NCBI GenBank assembly: GCA_002293615.1
Contig: DBDN01000034.1
Coordinates: 1,285 to 7,171, forward strand
From: Betaproteobacteria bacterium UBA931
Lineage (GTDB): Bacteria; Pseudomonadota; Gammaproteobacteria; Burkholderiales; Casimicrobiaceae
Direction of reading: 5' to 3'
Length of the DNA: 5,887 nt
Shown: piece by piece, positions 1-5,887 of the stretch
Layout: each line of letters opens with the position of its first letter
Position numbering within the stretch: position 1 is the first letter of the stretch
Notes under the pieces: model-generated
Database searches by the model: none
The model's input: only the letters and a program-made list of their open reading frames with translations
What the model was told of the DNA's origin: nothing
Made by a program: the position numbers and the translations under genes

Positions 1-1044
1 CCTGGTATAGCCGACTTGCGGCGCACGCCGGTCAAGCGTGTTGAGCAAAAGAAGCAACGGCGAAAGCTCGGCGTAACGCCCCGCCGTCTTGTACAGATAA
101 CGCATGACCCGCGGCAAATCTTCGAGATACGCTTTTTTACCGTCACGGTGGTAAAGCCGCGCAAAAATACCGGCAATTTTCAAATGGCGCTGCACGCCGA
201 CCCATTCAAAACCGCGCCAGAGTTCATCAAAGCGCGCCGGCACCGGCACGCCTTCGGCGCGGGCATGCTCCCAATAACGGATTGCCCAATCGAGCTGCCG
301 CTCTTCGTCCCAGTCGATATAAGCATCGCGCAAAAGCGATACCAGATCGTATGTGACCGGGCCATACACCGCATCCTGGAAATCGAGTACCCCGGGGTTG
401 TTTTCGTCGAGCGCCATCAGGTTGCGAATGTGGTAATCGCGATGGACGAAAACTTGCGGTTGCGCCAAGGCCGACACGGTCAAGCGCCGGAACACCTTGT
501 CGAGCATTTGTTGTTCTTTATCGCTCAATATGTACGCCTTGTGTTTGCGCACATACCATTCGGGAAACAACATCAATTCGCGATGCAAAAGCGCTTCCGA
601 GTAATCCGGCAATTCGCCGCAACGGCTGTTTTTTTGCCAGCGCACCAGCGCGTTGAGCGCATCGGCATAGAGTTTATCCGGCGAATCGCCGCGCGCCAAC
701 GCGGCTTGGTACGTCACATCGCCAAAATCCTGAAGCAGTAAAAAGCCTTGCCCGACATCCTGCGCAAAAATCTTCGGCGCGTTCACGCCATGCGAATGCA
801 TCAACCGCGCCACGTGCACAAACAGCGCGCTGTTTTCTTTATTGGGCGGCGCATCCATTGCGATCAACGACTTTTGCCCAAAGAAGGGCGAATTTTCGGG
901 CGTGACCCGGAAATACCGGCGAAAACTGGCGTCTTCGGAAGCCAGCGCCATCGCAAAATCGGCACTGCTTACCTGCGAGACAATCCAGTCATTCAACCGC
1001 GCCATCCGGCCACTCAATGGACAATTCGGTGGAGAATCAGGCAT
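1..1044 (-). CDS. amgK: AmgK, anomeric MurNAc/GlcNAc kinase of cell-wall recycling (3' end cut by window edge)
   Basis: Reading the minus strand from an ATG at 1044 gives 348 codons without a stop, running off the left edge in frame. The protein belongs to the aminoglycoside-phosphotransferase (APH) kinase fold. An SEDASFRRYFR segment (about residues 36-46) matches the AmgK N-terminal motif. HRDYHIRNLM (201-210) is the catalytic loop, with D203 as base and N208 as metal ligand. DFQDAVYGPVTYDLVSLLRD (221-240) carries the second metal-binding aspartate, D221. AmgK is known to phosphorylate MurNAc (and GlcNAc) at the anomeric carbon in the cytoplasm, feeding the MurU route to UDP-MurNAc that bypasses de novo synthesis. 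At 348 visible residues it is near the family's usual length, so little is missing. An in-frame TGA 9 bases upstream fixes 1044 as the earliest ATG; M14 is a possible later start, and neither has a strong ribosome binding site. murU would be expected just to the left (inferred). The gene is divergent from lptD. Confidence 0.9.
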   Translation of the reverse strand, partial: MPDSPPNCPLSGRMARLNDWIVSQVSSADFAMALASEDASFRRYFRVTPENSPFFGQKSLIAMDAPPNKENSALFVHVARLMHSHGVNAPKIFAQDVGQGFLLLQDFGDVTYQAALARGDSPDKLYADALNALVRWQKNSRCGELPDYSEALLHRELMLFPEWYVRKHKAYILSDKEQQMLDKVFRRLTVSALAQPQVFVHRDYHIRNLMALDENNPGVLDFQDAVYGPVTYDLVSLLRDAYIDWDEERQLDWAIRYWEHARAEGVPVPARFDELWRGFEWVGVQRHLKIAGIFARLYHRDGKKAYLEDLPRVMRYLYKTAGRYAELSPLLLLLNTLDRRAPQVGYTR

Positions 1045-1120
1045 AAAAAAGCGTCATCCGTGTGTTTCGAAGGTTTCTGTCGGCTAGAATAGCGTATTTT
1101 TCAATCGCTTCGTAAGCTTC
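1045..1120. promoter_or_regulatory. Divergent amgK/lptD promoter region with overlapping -10-like hexamers
   Basis: This 76-base gap separates the two divergent starts, so both promoters should lie here or just inside the genes. A TAGAAT hexamer (1085-1090) fits a sigma-70 -10 box for lptD. On the minus strand TATTCT (1091-1086) fits one for amgK. They overlap within the near-palindrome CTAGAATAG at 1084-1092. No convincing -35 box stands at the right spacing on either side. I could not find a sigma-E type GAACTT/TCAAA pair, although lptD is sigma-E controlled in E. coli. The hexamers are seen directly; their function is inferred. Confidence 0.35.
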
Positions 1121-3505
1121 GTGACGATTTCAATCCCTTTGTTCAAAACGGTTTTTGCCGCATCCTGCATCGGCGCCATGTTGTTTCCGGCTGCCGCCGC
1201 CGCGCAAACGCTGGCTTCGCCGCTGGTGCTGCGCACCGAACGCGAATTGAACATCGTGGTTTCCGAGCGTCAGCAAGACGACGTATCGCTCAATCCAAAA
1301 TCTTTTTCATCGGGCGAATCGTCCGGCGAACGCGGCATGGTCTTTTTGCGCGCCGACGTCACCGAAGGCAATCGGGAGGCCATAGAAGCTACCGGCAATG
1401 TGGAACTGCGCGCGCAGCATGATACCGTGCTTGCCGATTTCATGCGCTACGAGCGCGGCACCGATACCATCCACGCCCGTGGCAACGTTGTTGTGCGACG
1501 GCAAGGCACCTGGATGGCGGGGCCGGAAATCGATTACGCGCGCAATGACGCTACCGGCGCATTGCAACAGCCGACCTTTTATGTTGATGACGTCGGCGGC
1601 CGCGGCGATGCCGAGTTGCTCGAATTTGTCGGCCCGCAACGCTACGATGTCACGCAATCGCGTTTCACTACCTGTAAAGCGTCCTGCGAAGACTGGTTTT
1701 TAATGGCCGACCGGATGAAAATCGACACGCAACGTTCCGTCGGCACGGCATACAACGCGTCGTTGCGGTTTATGGATGTACCGATTTTTTACACGCCATG
1801 GTTCGAGTTTCCGCTTAACAACGAACGCAAATCCGGCCTTTTGACGCCTTCATACGGCACATCGAACGCGCGCGGCATTGAGCTTTCTTTTCCGTTTTAC
1901 TGGAATATCGCGCCCAATTACGACGCGACGATCACGCCGCGCTATATGGGCAAGCGCGGCCTGCAACTGAATAGCCAGTTCCGCTATCTTTTCGATTCGC
2001 CGTTGCCGATGCAAGGCGAAATCAACGGCGAATATCTGCCGTCAGACAATCAGACCGGCGAAAACCGTTATCTCGTCTCGTGGCAACACGCGCAAGGGCT
2101 TTTGCCGTGGATGAGGGCCTACATCGATATCAACAAGGTTTCCGACGACCTGTATTTTTCCGACCTCGCCGACCGCATTGCCATCACGTCGCAAACGACA
2201 TTGCCGCGCGAAGCCGGGTTGCGCATGTGGCGCGGCCCGTTTTCGGCGCTGGTGCGTACACAGAGTTTTCAGACGTTGCAGGATCCGAACGCGCCGATCA
2301 CGCCGCCTTATAACCGGACGCCGCAAGCGCTGGTCAATATGAGCGAATGGTCAACAAGCGCCATGGAAAAATGGGGCTTCGGCATTTCCGGTACGGCGGA
2401 ATACACGCGCTTTCGGCAATGGCTGCGCGCAGATTATGGCGCGGACGAAGGCGAGCGCTCGGTGATTCAGCCTACCGTCACCTGGCAAAAGAAAACACTG
2501 GGATGGTTCCTCAAGGCGCGCGCCAGCCTGCACCAGCGAAATTACTGGCTCAAGGAGCGCAGTACGCCACGGGCGCATCATGAGGAGCGTCCCGACGCGA
2601 CGATCCCGATTTACAGCATGGACGGCGGGATGGTATTTGAGCGCGACGGCAATCTATGGGGACATGATTATGTGCAAACGCTGGAGCCGCGCCTTTTTTA
2701 TACTTATATCCCGTTCCACGAGCAAAACGATCATCCGATTTTCGATACCACCGTCGATGATTTCAGTTTTTCGCAATTGTTCCGGGAAAACCGCTATCTC
2801 GGCTCCGACCGCGTCGGCGATACCAACCAGCTTACCGCCGCGCTGACCTCGCGTTTTTTTTCCGAAAGCGGCGCGGAAATCCTGCGCCTTTACGCGGGCG
2901 AACGCTTTTATTTCTCCGATCAGCGCGTGATCATGCCCGGCGAATCGCCGCGCTCGGCAAACAGCTCCGATTTTCTTTTCGGCGTGGAAGGACGGTTATC
3001 GCAACAATGGTCGGCAAGCATGCTCACTCAGTACAATTTTGATCTGGGCGATTCGGAACGTTTCAATTTCAGCCTGCGCTGGTCGCCAAAGCCCGGCAAA
3101 GTGCTGGCCGGAAGCTGGCGTTACACCAAGCAGGTCATCGACGCTTACAAAGGGTTAACCAGCGTCAAGCAGTTTGACCTTGCCGGGCAGTGGCCGGTAA
3201 ATGACCGCTGGAACCTGGTGGCGCGCTGGAATTATTCGCTGGAGGATTCCAAAACACTGGAAGCACTCGGCGGTGTCGAATACAATGCGGGGTGCTGGAT
3301 TCTCCGCGCCGCCATCCACCAGCTTGCGACGACCATCGACAAAAGCAGCACCTCATTTTTCCTGCAACTGGAGTTGAATGGTTTGGGGCGTATCGGTTCC
3401 TCGCCGCTGGATGTTCTGCACCGGAGCGTTCCCGGTTATACGACGGCAAACGACCCGTCCCGTCAGGACAGAACGCCGACTTATACGACTTATCCCGAGT
3501 TTTGA
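1121..3505 (+). CDS. lptD: LptD, outer-membrane LPS assembly barrel protein
   Basis: The 794-residue product is the outer-membrane barrel which, with lipoprotein LptE, takes LPS from the periplasmic Lpt bridge and inserts it in the outer leaflet. A GTG start is chosen: an in-frame TAG lies at 1085, no other usual start codon lies between, and this start gives a signal peptide (K9, hydrophobic core, cut probably near A27-Q29). The later M20 would lose the charged N-region. Residues about 75-175 form the OstA/LptA-like jellyroll (repeated ATGNVELRA and ARGNVVVRR strands). Residues about 215-755 form the barrel, with family-typical PIFYTPW (221-227) and YWNIAPNYDATITPRYMGKRG-like text at 260-280. 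Mature cysteines are C185, C189 and C725. C185 and C725 match the E. coli C173-C725 pair; an N-terminal cysteine and the second of the E. coli C724/C725 pair are absent. A polar tail of about 20 residues follows the usual C-terminus. No clear Shine-Dalgarno precedes the GTG. Very probably cotranscribed with surA. Confidence 0.96.
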   Translation: MTISIPLFKTVFAASCIGAMLFPAAAAAQTLASPLVLRTERELNIVVSERQQDDVSLNPKSFSSGESSGERGMVFLRADVTEGNREAIEATGNVELRAQHDTVLADFMRYERGTDTIHARGNVVVRRQGTWMAGPEIDYARNDATGALQQPTFYVDDVGGRGDAELLEFVGPQRYDVTQSRFTTCKASCEDWFLMADRMKIDTQRSVGTAYNASLRFMDVPIFYTPWFEFPLNNERKSGLLTPSYGTSNARGIELSFPFYWNIAPNYDATITPRYMGKRGLQLNSQFRYLFDSPLPMQGEINGEYLPSDNQTGENRYLVSWQHAQGLLPWMRAYIDINKVSDDLYFSDLADRIAITSQTTLPREAGLRMWRGPFSALVRTQSFQTLQDPNAPITPPYNRTPQALVNMSEWSTSAMEKWGFGISGTAEYTRFRQWLRADYGADEGERSVIQPTVTWQKKTLGWFLKARASLHQRNYWLKERSTPRAHHEERPDATIPIYSMDGGMVFERDGNLWGHDYVQTLEPRLFYTYIPFHEQNDHPIFDTTVDDFSFSQLFRENRYLGSDRVGDTNQLTAALTSRFFSESGAEILRLYAGERFYFSDQRVIMPGESPRSANSSDFLFGVEGRLSQQWSASMLTQYNFDLGDSERFNFSLRWSPKPGKVLAGSWRYTKQVIDAYKGLTSVKQFDLAGQWPVNDRWNLVARWNYSLEDSKTLEALGGVEYNAGCWILRAAIHQLATTIDKSSTSFFLQLELNGLGRIGSSPLDVLHRSVPGYTTANDPSRQDRTPTYTTYPEF

Positions 3506-3512
3506 GGTTTTT
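3503..3512 (+). promoter_or_regulatory. surA ribosome binding site overlapping the lptD stop
   Basis: GAGG at 3504-3507 shares bases with the lptD TGA stop (3503-3505) and lies five T bases before the ATG at 3513. The reading frame of surA is open further upstream, inside lptD. This site and the signal peptide that follows decide the start at 3513. The arrangement suggests translational coupling of surA to lptD. Confidence 0.75.
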
Positions 3513-4889
3513 ATGAAAACTATGATTCGCAGCGCACTGTTCATCCTTCTGTTGACGTCTTTGAATATTGCCCATGCGCAATTTGCCGAAGAAAAAGCGG
3601 GCGCGAATGTCTCCCTGGATGCCCGAAGCGCCGCCGCGCGCGCGCCGGCAACGTCGACGCAAACCAGAACGCTCGATCGCGTTGCCGTTGTCGTCAACGA
3701 GGAAGCGATTACCCAGCACGATATTGACGTGCAAAAGCAAACCGTCCTGGCCCGCATGCGCGACGCGGATATGACGCCGCCGCCCGATAAAGAGCTGGAG
3801 CGGCAAATCACCGAACGCATGGTCACGGAAAAAGCCATCCTGATGTACGCCCGCGATACCGGCATTCGCGTGGACGACACCATTATTGAGCGCGCCATCG
3901 CCCAAGTCGCTTCGGAAAACAAAATGACTGTCGATGAAATGCGCGCTGCGATTGAAAAAGAAGGTCTCGCATTCGACACTTATCGCGCCGAGATTTCCAA
4001 GCAGCTTATCATTCAGCGTTTGCGCGAACGGGAGGTCGATTCGAAAATTGTCGTCACCGACGCCGAAATCGACAGCTTGCTGTCGATGAACGAAGCGCAA
4101 TCCGGCAACGATGAGGCCGAGTACCTGATTTCGCATATCCTGGTCGCCCTCCCGGACCAAGCAACACCCGATATCATCAGCGAACGCTCCGAGTACGCGC
4201 AAGCAATCAAAAAGCGTATTGACGCCGGTGAAAACTTTGCCGAAGTCGCCGCGGAAGTTTCCGACGGGCAAGACGCGTTGAACGGCGGCTCCATGGGCTG
4301 GCGTACGATGGCGCGCTTGCCTGTGTTGTACGCGGACGCCGTGCGTACCATGAAGATCAACGATGTTTCGGAAATTTTGCGCAGCCCCGCCGGGTTCCAC
4401 ATTCTGCGCTTGTACGATACGCGCAACCACAACGCGCCCACCATGGTTCAGCAGACGCATGCCCGCCATATCCTCGCCAAAATTTCCGAAGTCGCTTCGG
4501 AGGATGAGGCGCTGCAAAAAATCAACCGCGCCAAACAACGCATCGGCAGCGGCGAATCGTTCGAATCGGTCGCGCGCCTGATGTCCGAAGACGCTTCGAG
4601 CAGCAAAGGCGGCGACCTCGGCTGGATCAACCCAAGCGATACCGTCCCCGATTTTGAAAACGCGATGAACGCGCTGGCCATTGACGAAATATCCGAACCG
4701 ATTCGTTCCCCGTTCGGCTGGCACATTATCCAGGTGATCGAGCGCCGCCAGCAGGATGTCACCGACGAGCGCAAACGGATTCAGGCGACCATGGCGCTGC
4801 GCCAAAGAAAAACCGAGGAAATGTTCGATGACTTCATCCGCCAGATTCGCGACAGCGCTTATGTCGAATATAAAACGGCGGAACGATAA
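3513..4889 (+). CDS. surA: SurA, periplasmic outer-membrane-protein chaperone and peptidyl-prolyl isomerase
   Basis: The 458-residue product escorts unfolded barrel proteins, LptD among them, across the periplasm to the BAM complex. The signal peptide is MKTMIRSALFILLLTSLNIAHA, with cleavage after AHA (residue 22). A low-complexity stretch rich in Ala, Ser and Thr (about 23-53) leads into the SurA N-terminal chaperone domain (about 54-185, starting DRVAVVVNEEAIT). Two parvulin domains follow. The first is about 203-302 (ISHILVAL, GGSMGWR, SPAGFHILRL). The second is about 313-410 (ARHILAK, KGGDLGWI, SPFGWHIIQVIE). A C-terminal helix (about 415-455) completes the chaperone core. The second domain keeps the H319, G366-G367-D368, F401 and H404 positions typical of active parvulins. 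It is somewhat longer than E. coli SurA (428 residues), mainly through the linker after the signal. It sits 7 bases after lptD, and a terminator follows 18 bases after its stop, so pdxA and rsmA, often next in this cluster, are not adjacent here. Confidence 0.96.
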   Translation: MKTMIRSALFILLLTSLNIAHAQFAEEKAGANVSLDARSAAARAPATSTQTRTLDRVAVVVNEEAITQHDIDVQKQTVLARMRDADMTPPPDKELERQITERMVTEKAILMYARDTGIRVDDTIIERAIAQVASENKMTVDEMRAAIEKEGLAFDTYRAEISKQLIIQRLREREVDSKIVVTDAEIDSLLSMNEAQSGNDEAEYLISHILVALPDQATPDIISERSEYAQAIKKRIDAGENFAEVAAEVSDGQDALNGGSMGWRTMARLPVLYADAVRTMKINDVSEILRSPAGFHILRLYDTRNHNAPTMVQQTHARHILAKISEVASEDEALQKINRAKQRIGSGESFESVARLMSEDASSSKGGDLGWINPSDTVPDFENAMNALAIDEISEPIRSPFGWHIIQVIERRQQDVTDERKRIQATMALRQRKTEEMFDDFIRQIRDSAYVEYKTAER

Positions 4890-4907
4890 CCCTTTTTGCC
4901 TCGGTTC

Positions 4908-4936
4908 AAAAAAGGCGCGGAGAATCGCGCCTTTTT
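4908..4936. terminator. Bidirectional intrinsic terminator after surA
   Basis: A GGCGCG/CGCGCC stem (4914-4919 with 4926-4931) around a 6-base loop is flanked by AAAAAA (4908-4913) and TTTTT (4932-4936). The A and T tracts extend the stem to 11 pairs. On the plus strand it ends lptD-surA. On the minus strand it gives an equal stem with a T-run, so it can also stop transcripts coming from modE and the tautomerase gene. Confidence 0.88.
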
Positions 4937-5097
4937 GTTTGCCCTGCCGACACTCTCAACCATCGCATGCATCCGTGCCAATTGCTTGCTGTAAAACGCA
5001 TCCACTTTTCGAGCCCGTCAAACCTATTGAAATATTTATTTATATATTTCGATAGGTAAAATAAACCGCAAAAAACACTGATCTTTCGCGATAAAAA
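4937..5097. other. Gene-free convergent intergenic stretch, AT-rich on the right
   Basis: Between the terminator and the 3' end of the tautomerase gene I see no supportable coding frame, tRNA or known RNA motif. The left part (to about 5020) has base composition like the genes. The right part (about 5028-5100) is markedly AT-rich and contains the inverted repeat at 5022-5057. Confidence 0.6.
5022..5057. repeat. AT-rich 14-bp inverted repeat
   Basis: The left arm ACCTATTGAAATAT (5022-5035) and right arm ATATTTCGATAGGT (5044-5057) are reverse complements except at one position, where plus-strand RNA would form a U-G pair. The spacer is 8 bases, all A or T. No long T-run follows on either strand, so it is not a standard intrinsic terminator. 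It may be a protein-binding site, an RNA 3'-end hairpin or a relic; the sequence alone does not decide. Confidence 0.8.
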
Positions 5098-5307
5098 TTA
5101 TTTTGCGTTTGCCCGGCGTTTGGTAATGCTTTCACCGCCGATACCCCAGTTATCCAGCGGCACTTCATCGATAATTACCATCGTTGTCTGCGGATTTTTA
5201 TTGAGCACGCGCACCAGCAACTCTGTGACGCCCTTGATGATTTCTTCTTTCTGCGCTTCGGTGGGCGCCTCGCGGCCGCCGGTGACCTTAATATTGACAT
5301 AAGGCAT
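5098..5307 (-). CDS. 4-oxalocrotonate tautomerase family protein
   Basis: A 69-residue cytoplasmic enzyme of the tautomerase superfamily, which use an N-terminal proline, exposed by removal of Met, as acid-base catalyst for keto-enol shifts. The start MPYVNIKV puts Pro1 in place. The conserved turn DNWGIGGES (positions 52-60 with Met as 1) matches the family's xxFGIGGE loop, with Trp where 4-oxalocrotonate tautomerase has Phe50. An arginine lies at mature position 11, as in the classical enzyme. The classical Arg39 site seems to hold Met in TTMVIIDE, so true 4-oxalocrotonate activity is doubtful and the substrate is unknown. The frame is open further upstream into modE, but the proline after Met and a good ribosome binding site fix this start. 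It follows modE by 17 bases on the same strand and is probably cotranscribed with it. Its length is normal for single-domain members. Confidence 0.9.
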   Translation of the reverse strand: MPYVNIKVTGGREAPTEAQKEEIIKGVTELLVRVLNKNPQTTMVIIDEVPLDNWGIGGESITKRRANAK

Positions 5308-5321
5308 ATTATTTCCCTTCC
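5308..5321 (-). promoter_or_regulatory. Ribosome binding site of the tautomerase gene
   Basis: On the minus strand GGAAGGGA (5321-5314) lies 6 bases before the ATG at 5307, within the 17-base gap after modE. This supports MPYVNIKV as the true N-terminus over a longer reading frame overlapping modE. Confidence 0.75.
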
Positions 5322-5324
5322 AAG

Positions 5325-5887
5325 TTATACCGATACGCCGATGATCACATCCGACGGCTTGAACATTGCCGTAACCGGGTCGCCTTCCGCCAATCCCAAT
5401 GCATCGAAATGCTCTTTCGTGATATTGGCGACAATCGTCCCGCCGCCCGGCAAATCGACAACGATTTCGCAATGCGTCTTACCGGCATGAATACGCAATA
5501 CCGTTCCGGCAAGCCGATTCTCCTGCGCCGCGTCAACAGGCGCCTCCCGGAAAAGCCGTACCGACGACGCCTTGATCAGCCCGAATACTTCGCTGTTCGC
5601 TTTGATATTCAATGCCTCAACGCTTTCGTGCGTAATCGACGCCCTGATCGTATGTTTGCCAAAAATCTGAAGGACGATTCCATCATTCACTTCGCCTTTT
5701 TTCAGTTCAAGCACATGTCCCAAAAACTGGTTGCGCGCACTGATTTTCATGCCAACGCGGGCAATCATCAACAAGTCGTCGGTAATATCCGTTACTTGCC
5801 GGTTGAGCTGATCGATGAAATGTTGATGTTCCTTGGTAATAATTTCAAAGTTTTTGATCAGCTGTTGTCCCCGTTCGGTAAGCCGCC
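5325..5887 (-). CDS. modE: ModE, molybdate-responsive transcription regulator (5' end cut by window edge)
   Basis: The visible 186 residues continue past the right edge; no start is in the window. ModE senses molybdate and controls molybdate uptake (modABC) and molybdoenzyme genes. Visible residues 1-6 (RLTERG) match the end of the winged helix-turn-helix domain, as in LTRYG of E. coli ModE. Residues about 7-45 form the linking helix. Two Mop/TOBE domains follow, at about 49-115 and 123-186. SARNQFLG (49-56) is the Mop signature. S49, R51, T85, S88 and K105 align by eye with E. coli S126, R128, T163, S166 and K183, which bind molybdate, so ligand binding is probably intact. An apparent start (TTG at 5774) with 149 residues would give a free-standing Mop protein, but the frame is open with clear ModE homology beyond it. 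About 75 residues would be missing compared with E. coli ModE (262). The stop lies 17 bases before the tautomerase start. Confidence 0.9.
   Translation of the reverse strand, partial: RLTERGQQLIKNFEIITKEHQHFIDQLNRQVTDITDDLLMIARVGMKISARNQFLGHVLELKKGEVNDGIVLQIFGKHTIRASITHESVEALNIKANSEVFGLIKASSVRLFREAPVDAAQENRLAGTVLRIHAGKTHCEIVVDLPGGGTIVANITKEHFDALGLAEGDPVTAMFKPSDVIIGVSV

Noticed and set aside
16..1092. Plus-strand open frames opposite amgK (16-741 and 748-1092)
   Set aside because: The minus strand reads AmgK with both kinase motifs in one unbroken frame. The plus-strand products are Arg/His-rich with no family resemblance, and one lacks any start context.
3378..3512. Longer SurA beginning inside lptD at 3378
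   Set aside because: The extra 45 residues are Arg-rich, out of frame with lptD and would bury the signal peptide. GAGG at 3504-3507 and the Lys-plus-hydrophobic N-terminus support 3513.
3165..4805. Very long minus-strand open frame (546 codons) opposite lptD and surA
   Set aside because: The plus strand carries unmistakable SurA with signal peptide and two parvulin domains. The antisense product has no recognisable domain and looks like a codon-phase shadow of a GC-biased gene.
4756..5055. Plus-strand open frame across the surA end and terminator
   Set aside because: Most of it lies out of frame inside surA, and it runs through a strong terminator hairpin. No start site or similarity supports it.
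5308..5472. Longer tautomerase (124 residues) beginning inside modE
   Set aside because: The extension overlaps modE in another frame and would block the catalytic N-terminal proline. A good ribosome binding site precedes 5307.
5325..5774. Free-standing two-Mop molybdate-binding protein from a TTG at 5774
   Set aside because: The frame stays open to the window edge, and the upstream residues, including LTERG and the linking helix, match ModE.
1..5887. CRISPR array, insertion sequence, tRNA/rRNA or defence island
   Set aside because: I found no repeated spacers, transposase motifs, terminal repeats or tRNA-like folds. All coding space is taken by envelope and metabolism genes.

Overview
The window is an ordinary-looking chromosomal stretch from a Gram-negative, LPS-making proteobacterium, moderately GC-rich. 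The gene content and wording of the proteins (AmgK divergent to lptD, lptD-surA, a two-Mop ModE regulator, a MPYVNIKV-type tautomerase) point to Pseudomonadota, most likely Betaproteobacteria/Burkholderiales. That placement is inferred from remembered family resemblance, not from a search.

Layout, left to right. (1) Positions 1-1044, minus strand: amgK, a cytoplasmic sugar kinase of cell-wall recycling. It is open at the left edge and lacks only its C-terminal end. (2) Positions 1045-1120: a short divergent intergenic region with back-to-back -10-like hexamers. (3) Positions 1121-3505, plus strand: lptD, the outer-membrane LPS translocon barrel. (4) Positions 3513-4889, plus strand: surA, the periplasmic chaperone/prolyl isomerase that folds outer-membrane barrels including LptD. 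It starts 7 bases after the lptD stop. (5) Positions 4908-4936: a strong hairpin terminator with T-runs in both directions. It is followed by an AT-rich gene-free stretch containing a near-perfect 14-bp inverted repeat (5022-5057). (6) Positions 5098-5307, minus strand: a 69-residue 4-oxalocrotonate-tautomerase-family enzyme. (7) Positions 5325-5887, minus strand: modE, the molybdate-responsive transcription regulator, cut by the right edge so that most of its DNA-binding domain is missing.

The left and central genes share an envelope theme: AmgK salvages peptidoglycan sugars, LptD inserts LPS in the outer membrane, and SurA delivers LptD and other barrels. The right-hand pair (modE then tautomerase) is a separate convergent unit, divided from surA by the terminator.

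I see no mobile element, CRISPR array, RNA gene or clearly new system. The points most worth checking are the reduced and rearranged cysteine set of LptD, the unexplained AT-rich inverted repeat between the two convergent units, the modE-tautomerase pairing, and the end of the transcription unit directly after surA.
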